Source of the DNA: Whitmania pigra
Taxonomy: Eukaryota > Annelida > Clitellata > Hirudinida > Haemopidae
NCBI GenBank assembly: GCA_021613335.1
Contig: JAJTWR010000040.1
Location: 212,001 to 276,000, forward strand
Length of the DNA stretch: 64,000 nucleotides
Direction: 5' to 3'
Position 1 is the first letter of the stretch, and the number at the start of each line of letters is the position of its first letter. The notes under the pieces were generated by a model, which ran no database searches, had not been told where the DNA came from, and was given only the letters and a program-made list of their open reading frames with translations. This document shows positions 51,781 through 64,000 of this stretch, one piece after another. The position numbers and the translations under genes were made by a program.

Positions 51781-51927
51781 TGGTATACATTTAATGGAAT
51801 CTTATAATCTAATTTTGTCGTGCATTCTGATTTTCGTAATTTGACAATATAAGGTACACATAATCCTTTAAGTCCACGGCCCATTTTGACTTTTTGTGCA
51901 GGCCTGCCATTTGAAGTTACGCTACCG

Positions 51928-52650
51928 ATCTAAATTTATATTTGTTAAAATAGTTTTGTAAGTTCGTTGTTCTGTTTCTTTTGTTTTTTGTTCTCTGAAG
52001 TAAACGCTTTCGTCTTGTTACAGCCTTATGATTTTCAACAATGTTGGGATATTTGAAGCTTGGGATTGTATACGTTTTGTCTGGATTATAATAAATTCCC
52101 GTTGATTACGTCCCTGCCCTTTGTACATACCGCCCTTCGCTGCTAACGATTTGATGGTTTAGCGAGGTCATCGGATCGAAGGAATCCAACAGATTTCGAT
52201 TTATGAAGCGATTTTTTCAAAAAACATTTTTGGGTATAAAGTTTTCCCAAAGGCATAAAAACTCGTCTTAATGTGTTCACCTTTGATCACAATATCACAG
52301 CGTGTGGCTAACTTCTTATATGCTCATATTCTTAAGTAAAAATGTTCTAAATATAAAATGTAAGTTAAAAATAATTTTTGACACTTTAAATGATGAAATG
52401 CTCCATACTAATGTCACAAGAGCTGCGACAGAGGCTTGCTCCTAATTTAATCTTAACAAATTAAATAATTTAACTTCATTATTTTAAGTTTTAAAAAAAT
52501 TAGTAAACAGACTTTTCACAAACAACTCTGTCTTACTTGCCAAGCGCAGGTATATTTTGATAAACTTTGTTTAGGATCTGGCGCTATCAACCGTGCTTAC
52601 AATTGATCAGGGCTCTTCAATGAATCTCTGATTTGGAATTTTGTTTCAAT
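51928..52650. other. Upstream region of TMEM30
   Basis: About 720 bp, AT-rich. No clear TATA box; promoter not resolved. Confidence 0.4.
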
Positions 52651-55600
52651 ATGGCAAGGTCTGAAATTGTAACCGAAGCAGACGTCATGATTAAAAAGCC
52701 AGCCAACAGACCTGGTGGTTTGTGAAATTTGTGACATGTTTTACCTAATAATTGAGTTTTGAGATAGGAAAACTGAGGCTTAATCTTGCCTATTATTCGA
52801 CTTTAATGAAATAGAAAGGTATTTAATCATAGAACATATGGTAGTTAGAACATTTTTTGCCGATAAGGTACAAAATTCAAGCAGCAGAAGCTACCAGCAT
52901 GGCAACCTGTTCTTTCTGCAACAACTGTCCTTCCAGTGTTGTTGGCAGTTGGTCTGTGTTTCATTCCTCTTGGGATTGCATTCATCGTTGTAACAAATGC
53001 AGTTAGTGAAGCTGGACAAATTGCATTTATGTATATTCTAAATTCTTTGTATATCAACAGAATATATGTTCATTGTTATGCTAAACATTTCAAATTGCTC
53101 TTATATATAATTCTTTACATCAGGATGGTTATGCACTTTAAAAGTCAGATGACTAAGTTGTAAATTATAGTTATGTCACCTAGTCTAATCAACGACAGGT
53201 TAAGGAGAAAGTCATTGACTATACGTCTTGCTTGCCATCTTACTCTAACAAAACATGCTCTGAAGTCTTGGAACAGAATATCAGTGAAAACTGCTCCTGT
53301 CGCATCGACTTCACGCTCGGAGAAGATTTTCCGGTTTGGCAAAATTCTATGAAGACTCACCTTTTAAATGTCTTCTTTTCATTGTTGACTAGGGCAAAAC
53401 AATTTATACATAAATGTTGTTGTAAGTAATAAATAAGTAAAATCAATATTTATTTATTAATATCCTCCAACAAATGAATCCCCAATTACCTATCCATCTA
53501 AAGGATGCACTCATGACTTTCTTAAACTTCTGAAGCTATGCATATGGCACATTACAAATTAACTATTATTATTAGACTTTAAATAACAACACTCAATCAA
53601 CCACAGGGTCCGGTCTATGTGTACTATGGACTGAAGTCTTTTTATCAGAACCACAGAAGGTACGTCAAGTCTCTTGACAACTACCAGTTGGCTGGCGATC
53701 CAGTGGGTTCCCCTTCCTCCGACTGCGACCCGTTCGGCAAAGATCCAGCATCAGGAAAGGTCTATGCACCATGTGGTGCCATTGCCAATAGCTTGTTTAA
53801 CGGTAATGTTGTGAGGGTCGTCTTTGACTATATCAAATGTCATGTTTTTGTTGACCTATTGGTTTTTGAATGAGGATTTTTTTTTAGTACATTATGTGTC
53901 ACAATAGCATGTGAAGGCTTTTTTTAATCAGTCTGCTATTTGTGTAATGCCCCTATCTGAAGGCAAACTCCCGTAATGCATATAGTTTTCGAACGTGGCA
54001 CATCAACATCGTTGCTTTCCACATGCATGAGCATGACCCATTGAGCTGAGCTGAATTACATTGTTATGACTAATTCTATGCTTATTATGAGTTAAATATG
54101 TTATGATAATGTTATTTAAAATGACTACTATTATTGTTATTTTATTATTAATATTATGGTTTGGTAGCACATTCATGGTCAGAAAAATACGTTTTAAAAT
54201 TTAATAAAGGAAATTATGCATAGAAAGCAATTGAGGTTAAAAATAAGATCCATTTTAATTTGTTCAGCTTTGTTGATGGGATTCTTTTTAGTCATCACTA
54301 TCATCCTCAACATCATTGTTATAAAAAATCATTCCATCATTGCCTTCACACTCACAGTAATTATGTATTCACATTATGTATAAATATCTTACATTATATG
54401 CAGATGTCACTGGCATAACCAACCTACATAATCATCATCATATATGTATTATACCACTTTGCTCATGACAAGTGAATACTTAAATGACCAATAAAAGTTA
54501 TTTATTTTATTTTGCTAGTAGTTGCAAAGTTGGTCATTTTTCAAATCTTACATTTTAAGCAGGCAGTTATCATTCATTTCTGCAGACACCTTTTCTTTGA
54601 GCTACCTTGATGAACTTAAGGGCATCAATGGGTCAAAAGTTCAAATCTCAAAAAAGGGCATTGCTTGGCCAACTGATCTTCAAACAAAGTTCAAGAACCC
54701 TGAGGGTTATATTTTTTATTCCTGTGCTTATTGTTTGATTTTTCTTTTGATTGAGATGGCAGTTTATTTAAATAGAGCTTGGCCACTTTTTGTTACTTAG
54801 ATTTACCAACAATGATTTCACAAACTGGTGAACCAACTTATATAAAGAGAATGTAACTCATTACTTAAATATCTAATTGCTTAATTAAATATTTGCTGAC
54901 AAGATGATTGAATTATACAAACTGTGATGTCTGCAATGTATATAACCACATTTTCATTCTCAGTTTTTGTCAATTCTTCCAAACCACTCTACTGGAGGAA
55001 ACCAATATACAATTTGAGCGATAGCTACAAAAATGAGGACCTGATTGTCTGGATGAGAACTGCTGCTTTCCCGAGCTTTAGGAAACTCTACGGCAGGATC
55101 GATGACAGTGCAGGCTACTTTGCCAAAGGTCTTTTTCAAGGGCGCTACCAGTTGATCATTGAATACAGTAAGTGGTAAAGGTGGTGCTAGTGATGGTAGA
55201 TGGTTGTAGGTTGCAAGAAATACTTGCCATGGCAGAATATTTTTACACATATTTATTTAAAAGTGGCTGAGATGCTGATAGTGATGGTGGTGATGGTGAT
55301 GATTTTGTAAATTGGTTATGACAATGTCATCCAAGTGATGCCATCAGAAAACCTAATTTATAGTACATGTTCTTTTTCCCTCCCCAAGACTACCCAGTGT
55401 CAAGGTTCAAGGGATCAAAAAAGGTCATCCTGAGCACGACCTCATTCTTGGGTGGAAAGAATTCCTTCCTTGGGATCGCTTACCTTGTCGTCGGATGTTT
55501 GAGTCTCATTGTTGGGTTGGCATTCCTCATCATACATCTGAGAGTTGGAAGAAGGTAAGTGATGACGACGATGATGACAATGGCGCAATGATGTTGGTGA

Positions 55601-55780
55601 TGATGATGTTGATGACGACGCCCGTGATGATGATGATGCTAATTCTAGTTATTTTATAAATTAAAAATACATCCGTTCTAAAGGACCCAGAGTTCAATGG
55701 TTTCCCTCAGCAAGAGTTCGCCTTACTTTGACACTACTATGTCTGACCTTTTGAAGTCCAGGATGACCTCTTGTTACTGA
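52651..55780 (+). CDS. TMEM30A: TMEM30/CDC50 family, P4-ATPase (phospholipid flippase) beta subunit
   Basis: Eight exons: 52651-52717, 52868-53001, 53199-53333, 53607-53802, 54586-54705, 54964-55167, 55389-55554, 55684-55780; 372 aa, all phases consistent (human TMEM30A 361 aa). CDC50 proteins pair with P4-ATPases, are needed for their exit from the ER and support lipid flipping. Visible blocks: [20 protein letters not shown] before the first membrane segment ([20 protein letters not shown]); ectodomain [13 protein letters not shown] pairs, [82 protein letters not shown]; and the second segment [18 protein letters not shown]. Paired ectodomain cysteines and N-glycosylation sites are kept. The assignment to A rather than B or C is not firm. 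Confidence 0.93.
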
Positions 55781-57759
55781 GAAGTGATAGAAAACTGTTC
55801 CAATGTTTTAAGTCAGACATTAAAGATATCATTTGAATAGTGCATTGATTACATTGCTTATTTCACATGAATATTTTCTGTAAATGTTGATCTGAAAGTC
55901 ATTCATCCCCTGCAACCATGATCAAGCAATTGTTAACCAATTCTTAGTTACTGAAAAACTATTTTTGGATATTTTTTGCTCCTGTCTCTGCAGATAATTT
56001 TAGGCTCTCGTCATCAATGTGCTTCTTTATGCTTCTTAGAAACTCTTATGACGTGTCTCACGAATTTAAATTTGATTCTGATGATTCCTATTTGGAGGAT
56101 ATTTTTCTAGATTTATTTTTCAACATTCTTCTGGATTGCTAAGATTGATTTTCAGTGCACAAAGCATATCAGACATATTCTAAATTCTACTTGTGTTTTC
56201 ATCCATCATGAGCAAGAATCAGCCATTTCTTTGTTTGTTTTTCTTTTTGTTTCTGGGTGGAATAATCTCAAGTGACTGATCATTGGCCACCTTGGTTATC
56301 AAAATGATTTAAAATCTGGGATGACTGTTTCCTCTGAGCCATTCTCTCCATGATCTTAGCTTTTATTTTACCAACATTTGACATTGTTTATTGGATTTAA
56401 TATTAGCCTTTGAACTATTTGCCATCTGCCTTTGCTGGGTTCATCGAGCGTGTATTTTGCTTTTGGATGTCCACCGACAGATGAAAAGTTAATGCCTTTC
56501 CATTGCATTTTGCCTTCACCATTCCCACTGAGTAGATTTGTCATCCCTATGTTTTTGATGTTGTCATTGTAATCATGGCCCTTAAGCTCCATATCGATTT
56601 GTATTTTGTTTTCTTAACATCAAAGCCTGATTCATTGTAGTCTTCCTTAATTTAATATTTTAGTTAACTTGCACACAAAATTTCTTATTTTTAAATGATA
56701 AGGAACCAATTGCATCATATCTAAGCATTTGTTTTGTGTTTGACATGCGATAATGCATGGATGACTGCAATTAACCGTTCTTCTGAGTTTGTACAGATGG
56801 AGCAGAAGTTAGAGACTGCATTCATTAGATGTGAAGTCATCATTACAAAAGTTAGCCTCAAGTTGATTAATGCTGAAAATCACATATGGGAACAAACCCT
56901 CAAGGTACAAGTACTCTTGGTAACTGTGGGGCATTTGGTTTGGTTTTCAACTAGCAATAACCACTTCTCCGTTTTCACCTCATTGGCTATGCTGCCACTG
57001 CACAAAGATGACTTCTCAAATTCCTTCTTTATGTACTGATCACGTTTCGATCATGTACTGACCTGCAAAGCAGGATTTGGGGGGTGGGGCATAGCCTTTC
57101 TCCTCATTTGGAAAATAAAAATAAAATTAAGTAAATCCATTATATAATATAACATTTTTAAAATCAATAAATAAAGTAATTGTTTAGCTCTTTTGATGAA
57201 AATTTGACAGACGTCATTTGGACAAGGCTGACAAGAAAAAAAATTCTTCGTGATTTTGTAGCTTTCCATACACGTCGGCTCAATAGACCTCCACATCCTC
57301 CGCCATTTTTGATATTTGATTATTTTTCCATTGTTATGCAAACTACGAACAGCCTTATATCTCAAAACTTGTAGCAGCCTCAGCCGTTGTGTACTCTCTT
57401 CAACTTAAAACTGTTAAGATTTACTATGAACATCAGCCTATCTAGTTCACAACTTTGTCCTTATTCTCCTGTACATGTGTCCTATTGCTTGCTTAGTCTT
57501 GATTTTGATGAAATATAAAATGTGGATTCTATTCTACAATTCTCCGAATTCTGTTTCTAGCCCTCTGCCAAAAAAGATTGAGTACCAATGGTTTAAGTGA
57601 TCTTGCTCTTCTTAGAGTTGCAAACAAGACTTTGGACAATCTTAAAATAGATTTTACTTATGACAAAGACCTGTTTGCGACAGTGAAATCAAGAAAAATA
57701 AATCTTTTGTAGACTGTGAATCAGAAATACGGCAGTGACTGAATGAGTCGTGCAATAAA
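55781..57759 (+). other. Probable long 3' untranslated region of TMEM30
   Basis: About 2 kb without a recognisable gene, ending with AATAAA signals at 57696 and 57754. Frames at 56368-56592, 56734-57039 and 57051-57365 resemble no family. Confidence 0.4.
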
Positions 57760-58164
57760 ATTTCTATAAATTTGCTTCTCTAAATGCAATGTTTCATTAA
57801 AATTTAAAATTTGTTCCTTATTCGATGTAATAGCAAAATGTGATTAAACGGGGTGGATGGGGGAGGGGGTGGAAAATTTTATAATTCGTCCCCGGGCGAA
57901 AATACCCTAGCGTGTAGCTAAATATCATATGTTCGCTGAAAACTGGCAATGGGGAAATTTGATAAAATCCAAACGATACTTACTAAAAATAGCGTCGAAA
58001 TAGGCAATACAAATTTTAAAAAATGCTTATAAAAAGAATTGTGCGTTTATTAATAAAAAGTTATTATTAATCATTTCATAATCTTTTATTGCTCGAACCG
58101 AATCTATGTTATCGTCTTGTTTTGGATTTGCTCTTAATGTCCACAAACTTTTAACCGCTATAAA

Positions 58165-61100
58165 ATGTCTAATCGTGAGTTTCATAAATGTTAATTACAA
58201 TTGTAAATATGTTTTGATTTCACCGTCCATCAACAATATTTATTTGATCTGCTGCTTAGCCCAAAACGCATTGGCAAATATCCATGTTTTGGATTAATGA
58301 ACGACGTCAACAATTTAATTGTTAACATCTCGATTTTTTGTTTATAAATACATAACATATAAAATTTTAATAATTTGTATGAATTTTTTTCAATAAATTG
58401 ATTTATTCTGGAACCTATCCTTGAAATTCAACAGAGGAACTACATTCAAATCCATTGGCTCCCAGCGATGACGAGATGGAAGAAGAGGAGAGGTGATTTC
58501 ATCTTTAATACTAATTACAGAATAATTTTGTTATGTATTCAATATGATTAGCAAGCATCTAGAAGCATTTAAATGCATGTTATTGTTGAAATTGTTCCAA
58601 AAATAGGTTTTCCTTGATGGAAACATTTGGTTCTAGCTTTCTAATTAATGTTTTAATTAATAGATGAACAGGAACAATGCATGTATAATAATTCATCAGC
58701 TCAAGTGTAAATTCAACAATTTGTTAATTGAATAATTTTGATTTAATTTTATTCTTCCAGGCCTCAAGGAAAGTTGTCTAATGCCGACTTCCGAAAGCTG
58801 CTGATGACTCCAAGGGTTTCATCGGGTAGTTCGTCTGGGGTACCCCAGCCACCCTCAACATTTGCTAAACCGAAGCCAGTGTTAGTAGCAAGTAGCTGAA
58901 CTCTGCTTGTTGACATTATTTTTTTTATACATCATTGTTAACAATGTTGACAATGTGAAGCCATTGAGTTACATTGAAATATCTAATTTTATCATCATAA
59001 CTTTTATAAATTAATAAATGGCTGTTTTTTGATGAATTATTGCATAATTTATTTAATTACTTTAGAGAAAAAAAAGAAGCTTCTGATGCCAGCAATGCCA
59101 GGAAGAAAAAAAAGAGGTAAGCATCTGTTACTATACAATAATAATATTTATAATTACTGTTAAATTATCATTTGAATTATTTTTCATTAAATTAAAATTA
59201 TTTATGTGTGAACCCATGTGTTATGTGTTATCATCAATTGATTGCAATATTTTTGTAGTTGCACTCCATAATCTTTAATAATTACAAATGTTTCATCCAT
59301 AATTTCAGTTTTTATGCCCAGTTTAAGAAAGAAGATGATGACAAGGACAAGGATGCCAAGTACAGAGACAGAGTGAGTTCTTCTGCTTATGTTATCATAC
59401 TACCATAATAATTCAGCAACAGCTAACAAACCAATTTTCCATTGCCATTCTTTTCATTCCAACTATTAACGATGTTGATTTTTTCATTATTGAAAAAGTG
59501 ACATGCAGAGATGACTAATAGTAACATGCATGATTGTGCTACAGCATATAAGCATTTTAGTGCAATCTGTTCACTCATTCAATTACGATAATGTATTTGT
59601 ATTAACACATCATTAGCATATTATAATGATCAACAGGCCAAGGAGAGGAGAGAGGGAATTAACGCTGACCTGGCTCAGACTATCGATGTTTCAACGACAG
59701 CCAATTACAAAGCGGTGGCTCCGGACGCCAGGGTGTAAGCAGCGAATAATTTAATAACAATTTTCTTTGAATAATTTATTACCATCATTGTTGTAATTTA
59801 ATATTATTACCATTATCATAAGATATGTAAGTTTATTATTATTAAATGTAGAGGCCAGTCAATGGCTGAGAGAAGAAAGCAGGTGATCGAAGAGTCAAAG
59901 TACCTGGGAGGTGACATGGAACACACCCATCTTGTCAAGGGTCTCGATTATGCCCTCCTGGAAAAGGTTTGACATTTGAATGATTATTGAATATTTGTTA
60001 ATTAATTAAAATTTTCACTCATTTATATGTCTTATTTGATCTCCACACTCAGGTCAAGGCTGAGATCGCTGCCCAGGAGATGGAGGAACTTGAGAATGCC
60101 AAGAACAAGGGGTTTGTTGGAAGAATTTGTGTTTGTAATTATATTAGGTTGGCAACTAAGTTCCCACCATTTTTTAAATTGTTGATGTATTGTCGAGCTG
60201 CGGGTTGATGAAATAAGGCGATAGATGTTCAATTTGTTCTTCCTTGAAAAATGTTTTCTTAGCATTGGCATTGACAGAGGTATTTGACATTGAATCAAAT
60301 TGGTTAAAATTTCCTTGTTGAACTTGGCATAAAAATCACGAGTGGTTCAGCTATAGCATCCTCTCCATACACAGCTTCTGTGGCCTTGGAACCTAGATTA
60401 AAAGCAAAAAGAAAAAAAGAGGTGTCGAAAATGGTCATTTTCTCAACTTGACATTCCATTTTAACGATCTGAAAAGTAACAGAAATTTATCTTAAAAAAA
60501 CAAAACATAGATTCCAGTAGAACAAAATATTCTCTTTCGAATGACTTAAACATTGTGACAAAAACATTTAATGACGTGCGGAATGTTACAATGTAAAAAA
60601 CGGCGGGAACTTGGTTGCTAACCTAATATTTATTGTTATTTAAAATTGCAAAATGCATCTAAAATTTTTTGTTTGAACTTGATGATCGTTAAGATAATTT
60701 ATGAGTATTTTATTATTACTTTATGGTAATATTTCTCATTAATAATTTCAATAATCCAGCAACGACAAGGAAGAAGAAGAAGAAGAAGAGGCCATAACTT
60801 TCAGAACTAAGTTTGGTGAGTTAATCAGTTTTTGCTTGTTGAAAATCCTCATGTCAATTTTTTTTATAATTTTTAAAGCATAGTAGTAAGTTAATTTATT
60901 ATAGTTTGTAATTTTAATAGAGTACTAATATCTGAGTAACAATTTACCAGGAAGGAACATTGTCAGAGTAGCCCTGTCAAGAAAGGGTCCAGTTGAGCGT
61001 AACGACCTCTTCCTGCCCGGTCGCATGACCTACGTCTTTGACCTCGATGACCCCTACGAGGACTTGCCGACAACCATAATCCGAAGCAAGGCAGACTGCG

Positions 61101-62714
61101 TTGGCACGGAGACATCAACGACGCTCAGCAACAATGACATTGTCATCAACAAGCTCACTCAGATCCTCTCCTACCTCAGGCAAGGAAAGGGTAGAGATAA
61201 AAAGAAGAAAGATAAGAAGGAGAGAGGTTATTGTTTGTTGTTTATTATAACAGTAATAATACTGATAATTTTTTTTTCATGTATTATTATCGTTATTATT
61301 AATATTGTTTTATGTGCTATGATTTTTTAAGGTATTGGTTTAACAAATCTTATCTTCTTACTTTTTACCACATCCTTAATTATTCAACATTGTAGAAAAG
61401 TCCCGAAAAGATGAAGAAGTTGTGGAGGCCACCATTGAAGAGTGAGTGTTTCCATAGTTCACCAGTGACTTGAGTTCAACAATGTTGAATCAACACCCAG
61501 CTTGGCCAGTCACAGTGATTTATTAGTTTGGATTGTCCGTGGTTGTTCTTCAGGAATCCAATGTTTCTTATTTATAAATATTTTTGGTAATACATAAAAG
61601 GGTCACTTATTCTTTCCAGCATCTTCGAGGGTACAGATCCTGGTGACCACAGATCCCGTGGCAAGCACCACAGGCACGAAACATCGAGGACAGAACGAAG
61701 GGACGGAGAAAAGAGGTCCTATTTTGAGAAACCGTCAGAAGAGGTTTATTTCTTAACGATTCAATCCTATTGTCATCCCAAATAAAATTAGCAATTATTT
61801 ATCTTTATTAGTATTTTATTATTTATTAGTAATTATTTTGGATGTTAGTTTGTTATTGTTGATGTTGATTGTTCATTCCTTTTTCTAGGAAAGCAAATTT
61901 GATGAATCTGGTCCAAAGATGAATGCCAAGGATTTCATCAAGAACATCAATGACAGATATGGAAAGGTGTTGTCTTTATTATTGTTCTATTAATCAACTT
62001 GACATGTTGAATATTAATTAAATTTTATTGAATCAATTAATTGCATTAATCAGGGTAACTGGGGAGGCATAACTGGTGAGGAGGAGGTGGAAAAGCCCAA
62101 GGCCCCATCAAAGGATCAGCAAGAGAAAATCAACAAGTTCAACAGTCAGATGGAGATTGACAGCTATGCAGAATGTTACCCTGGGTTGGTATTGGCATCC
62201 TTGTGATTGGCTCACTGGAAAGTTATTTGATTACAAATCATTACAAATATTATTAATCAAATGCTGATTAATCAGTAAAATCCAATTTCAGCATGATGGA
62301 GATGGTGGATGCCCTTGGGGACAGTGACGACGAGGCCGACTACACCAAGATGGATCAAGGCAACAAGAAGGGCCCTGTGGGTCGCTGGGACTTCGAAACC
62401 CAAGAGGAATACAGTAGCTACATGTCCAGCAGAGAGGCCCTTCCAAAGTTAGTCACTACATTAGTAATTAGTGTTAAAATTGCTGTTAACTAATTATCTT
62501 TTTATAATCTAATTATAAATTATTTTTGTTTGTTTCGTATCCTAGGGCTGCATTCCAGTACGGAGTGAAGATGGCTGATGGCAGGAAGACGAGGAGGGCT
62601 GGTCCTCGAGACGAGAAGAAGGAACTGGACAGGGAGTGGACGAAGATCCAGGGCATCATCAGCAAGAGAAAGTCTGACTCCCGGGATGTCTTTGCCAAGA
62701 AGGCTAAGCATTGA
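58165..62714 (+). CDS. IK: IK/RED protein, spliceosomal B-complex factor, 16 exons
   Basis: Exons: 58165-58174, 58435-58492, 58761-58880, 59066-59116, 59309-59372, 59637-59734, 59852-59966, 60053-60111, 60760-60815, 60951-61226, 61396-61441, 61620-61743, 61889-61966, 62054-62184, 62292-62447, 62546-62714; 536 aa in frame throughout (human IK 557). RED is a nuclear protein that acts in spliceosome activation and mitotic spindle-checkpoint control. Blocks in order: SNPLAP, NADFRKLLMTPR, RKKKKSFYAQFKKE, STTANYKAV, KYLGGDMEHTHLVKGLDYAL, GRNIVRVAL, ERNDLFLPGRMTYVFDLDD, PTTIIRSKADC, NDIVINKLTQILSYLRQG, NIFEG-like DIFEG, SYFEKP, SYAECYPG, MDQGNKKGPVGRWDFETQEE, EALPKAAFQYGVKMADGRKT. The RED/RE dipeptide tract of vertebrates is much reduced. 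Exon 1 codes only MSN plus one base and is the least certain. Confidence 0.94.
60144..60626 (-). mobile_element. Mariner-type MITE in intron 8 of IK
   Basis: TA-flanked 483-bp element. Left end TTAGGTTGGCAACTAAGTTC; right end, read on the minus strand, TTAGGTTAGCAACCAAGTTC. Both continue CC(A/G)CC, the classic mariner terminal pattern. Internal minus-strand traces (GSKATEAVYGEDAIAE, SFINPQLDN-like end) suggest a deleted transposase gene. The transposase itself is not intact. Confidence 0.88.
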
Positions 62715-62831
62715 GCTAAAATTTGCACTAGAATGACCCTTAATTGTTTTGAACATTTTCTTAATCCATGTTTATTCCATGGTCTAGGAATGTAGGATTG
62801 ATTGCCAATATGTTTTACTTTGGTTTGTTCT

Positions 62832-62837
62832 AATAAA
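62832..62837 (+). terminator. Polyadenylation signal AATAAA of IK
   Basis: 118 bp after the stop codon, followed by a T-rich stretch. Confidence 0.7.
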
Positions 62838-63149
62838 CAACCTAAAGTTGAACAGTTTTATTGGGCTGCTTTGTTTTCAAGTTGTTAATTTGGTTGTTAT
62901 TTTGTTAGTCTTCAAAAACAAACGCATAAAAAAGTATTTTAGAAATTTTAGATGATGTTGACGATGATGACAATGATGATATCAGTCTCCTGTCTTCCTT
63001 TGAAAAGTCTGCTCGAATGAAGAGGCCGATCGATTAAATTTAACTAGTTTCATCATTATAGGCATGGTTTCAACCAATTCACTTGATGGATGAACAGAGG
63101 ACAAATTGGTGTATTCATTAAGTAAATAGCGCTAAGATTTGGGAATACT
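62838..63149. other. Intergenic
   Basis: About 310 bp after IK, nothing recognised. Confidence 0.5.
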
Positions 63150-64000
63150 GTTGAACACGGTTATGTCGCCAGCATAGGATTTTGCCTAAAAGCGTCGAGA
63201 TAACCGAAAACCAATGTGGCAGTAACAAACTAATATGAACTTGAAGTTTAATACATGATTTGATGTGAATTAATAAATGAGAATGTACATGCACAAGATC
63301 TTAATGAGACATCCGGATGAGCTTTACAGTTTTCCATGATTACCATACCACCTTCCTTTTTTCTGGTTCCTGTCCGAGTAGTTCTCCTGTAATCCAAGCT
63401 TTTGACCAGACATAGTAATTCAGTTTTGGGATAACTTTGGTCTGCTTAGAGCATCTGGGTTTCTTTGATTGTCATATGACACAGAACGGAAACATTGTTT
63501 CACATTTTTTCAGCCACGAATCCACTTGCCCCTTTTGAACCGCAGAGTTGTGCCTCCTTTTGAAACGACACAATGTCTTTTGCTTTGAAGCAAGGATGTC
63601 AGACTTCTCCATCAGCAAGACCATTGATGGGAAGGTTTGCTCACATATTTATGAACCATGGAAACACTGCATCGTCGCATCTTTATGTTTAGCCACTCTT
63701 AGTTTTCTTTTATTAATTACAGACCTTTCATACATTTGCTTTATCATGTCAGCATTTTTTTTCTATTTTGAAATGACGTTTGTTAAAATGCCATGCTGAC
63801 GACTAAGGTCTGCCAGTTTTGTTCATTTTTCTAGCTGTAAGATGATTTCGTACTTTTTCTCTATTGATATCTATTCTCTATTGCAATTCTCGAAACCATG
63901 TTGGAAGCAAAGTTGTAAGGATTCTATAATATGTATATGGATCACAAGTATTTCTATAATGTTCTCCAGATGTTTGTGATTGACAGGAAGTCGTTTTGAA
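63150..64000 (-). mobile_element. Second Tigger/pogo-like remnant, cut by the window end
   Basis: Shares with 43630-44815, in the same orientation, the words CGGTTATGTCGCC, CGTCGAGATAACCGAAAA and GAATGTACATGCACA. It also shares the transposase N-terminus (minus strand at 63870-63770: KKYEIILQLEK, stop, TKLADLSRQHGI), here with stop codons. It continues past 64000. Confidence 0.75.

Larger units (their letters stand above)
48844..51927. mobile_element. hAT transposon, about 3.1 kb, degraded and rearranged
   Basis: Ends CAGTGGCGTAACT (48844-48856) and AGTTACGCTACCG (51915-51927) are inverted with 11 of 13 matches. They are flanked by 8-bp near-duplications ATATAAAT and ATCTAAAT, as hAT insertion predicts. 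GGGCCC-rich subterminal tracts (48860, 50210, 50975) are typical of this hAT group. Transposase traces lie on both strands: plus at 49855-49980 (RNEFENEFNKLGVKQKCDIS) and minus at 50900-50710. This implies a nested second hAT or an internal inversion. A MITE sits at 51419-51780. Confidence 0.7.

Noticed and set aside
57051..57365. 104-codon minus-strand frame
   Set aside because: Lies in the probable TMEM30 3' untranslated region, low-complexity ends, no domain.
62513..62756. Two minus-strand frames opposite the last IK exon
   Set aside because: Shadows of the conserved IK C-terminal exon on the plus strand.

Overview
The window is metazoan nuclear DNA. It is AT-rich, has GT-AG introns, standard stop codons, long (ATT)n microsatellites and many decayed transposons. 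A lophotrochozoan fits best, and an annelid such as a leech is a plausible guess. The pointers are a secreted precursor with C-terminal FVRI-Gly peptides (the FVRIamide type described from molluscs and their relatives), a CsRn1-like Ty3 element and a neuroligin. The species cannot be fixed from sequence alone.

Layout. 1-1043 is a broken LINE inside the last intron of a neuroligin, whose terminal exon is 1964-3105 (+). 3.1-8.3 kb is AT-rich with a minisatellite and microsatellites. At 8.3-12.9 kb a Ty3 element of CsRn1 type, with 152/153-bp LTRs and an ATAT target duplication, sits inside the endonuclease domain of an older R2-like LINE. 13-15 kb has a Tigger scrap and a small MITE. A two-exon C2H2 zinc-finger gene lies at 15383-16487 (+). 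Two close head-to-tail genes follow on the minus strand: a PHD-finger gene (22364-21067, with a frameshift) and a TBRG1-like gene (20905-18641). Four copies of a 171-bp tandem repeat lie just upstream of them. A 1120-aa intronless RING/B-box (TRIM) gene is at 27144-23782 (-). ESS2/DGCR14 is at 33167-31917 (-), with an unassigned 94-aa ORF upstream.

From 41373 to 36230 (-) an 80-aa protein is spread over three small coding exons, with microsatellites and a hAT fragment in its introns. 43.6-44.8 kb and 63.2-64 kb hold two related Tigger/pogo remnants. An FVRIamide-type neuropeptide precursor is at 46770-45413 (-). A hAT element of about 3.1 kb (48844-51927) contains a nested MITE with a perfect 8-bp duplication. 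TMEM30/CDC50 (52651-55780, 8 exons) and IK/RED (58165-62714, 16 exons, with a mariner MITE in intron 8) fill the right end on the plus strand.

The genes are not functionally linked. ESS2 and IK are both spliceosome-associated, TMEM30 is a P4-ATPase subunit, and neuroligin and the peptide precursor are neuronal. Exon models were made by hand from splice signals, phase and remembered family sequence. No search or RNA evidence was available.
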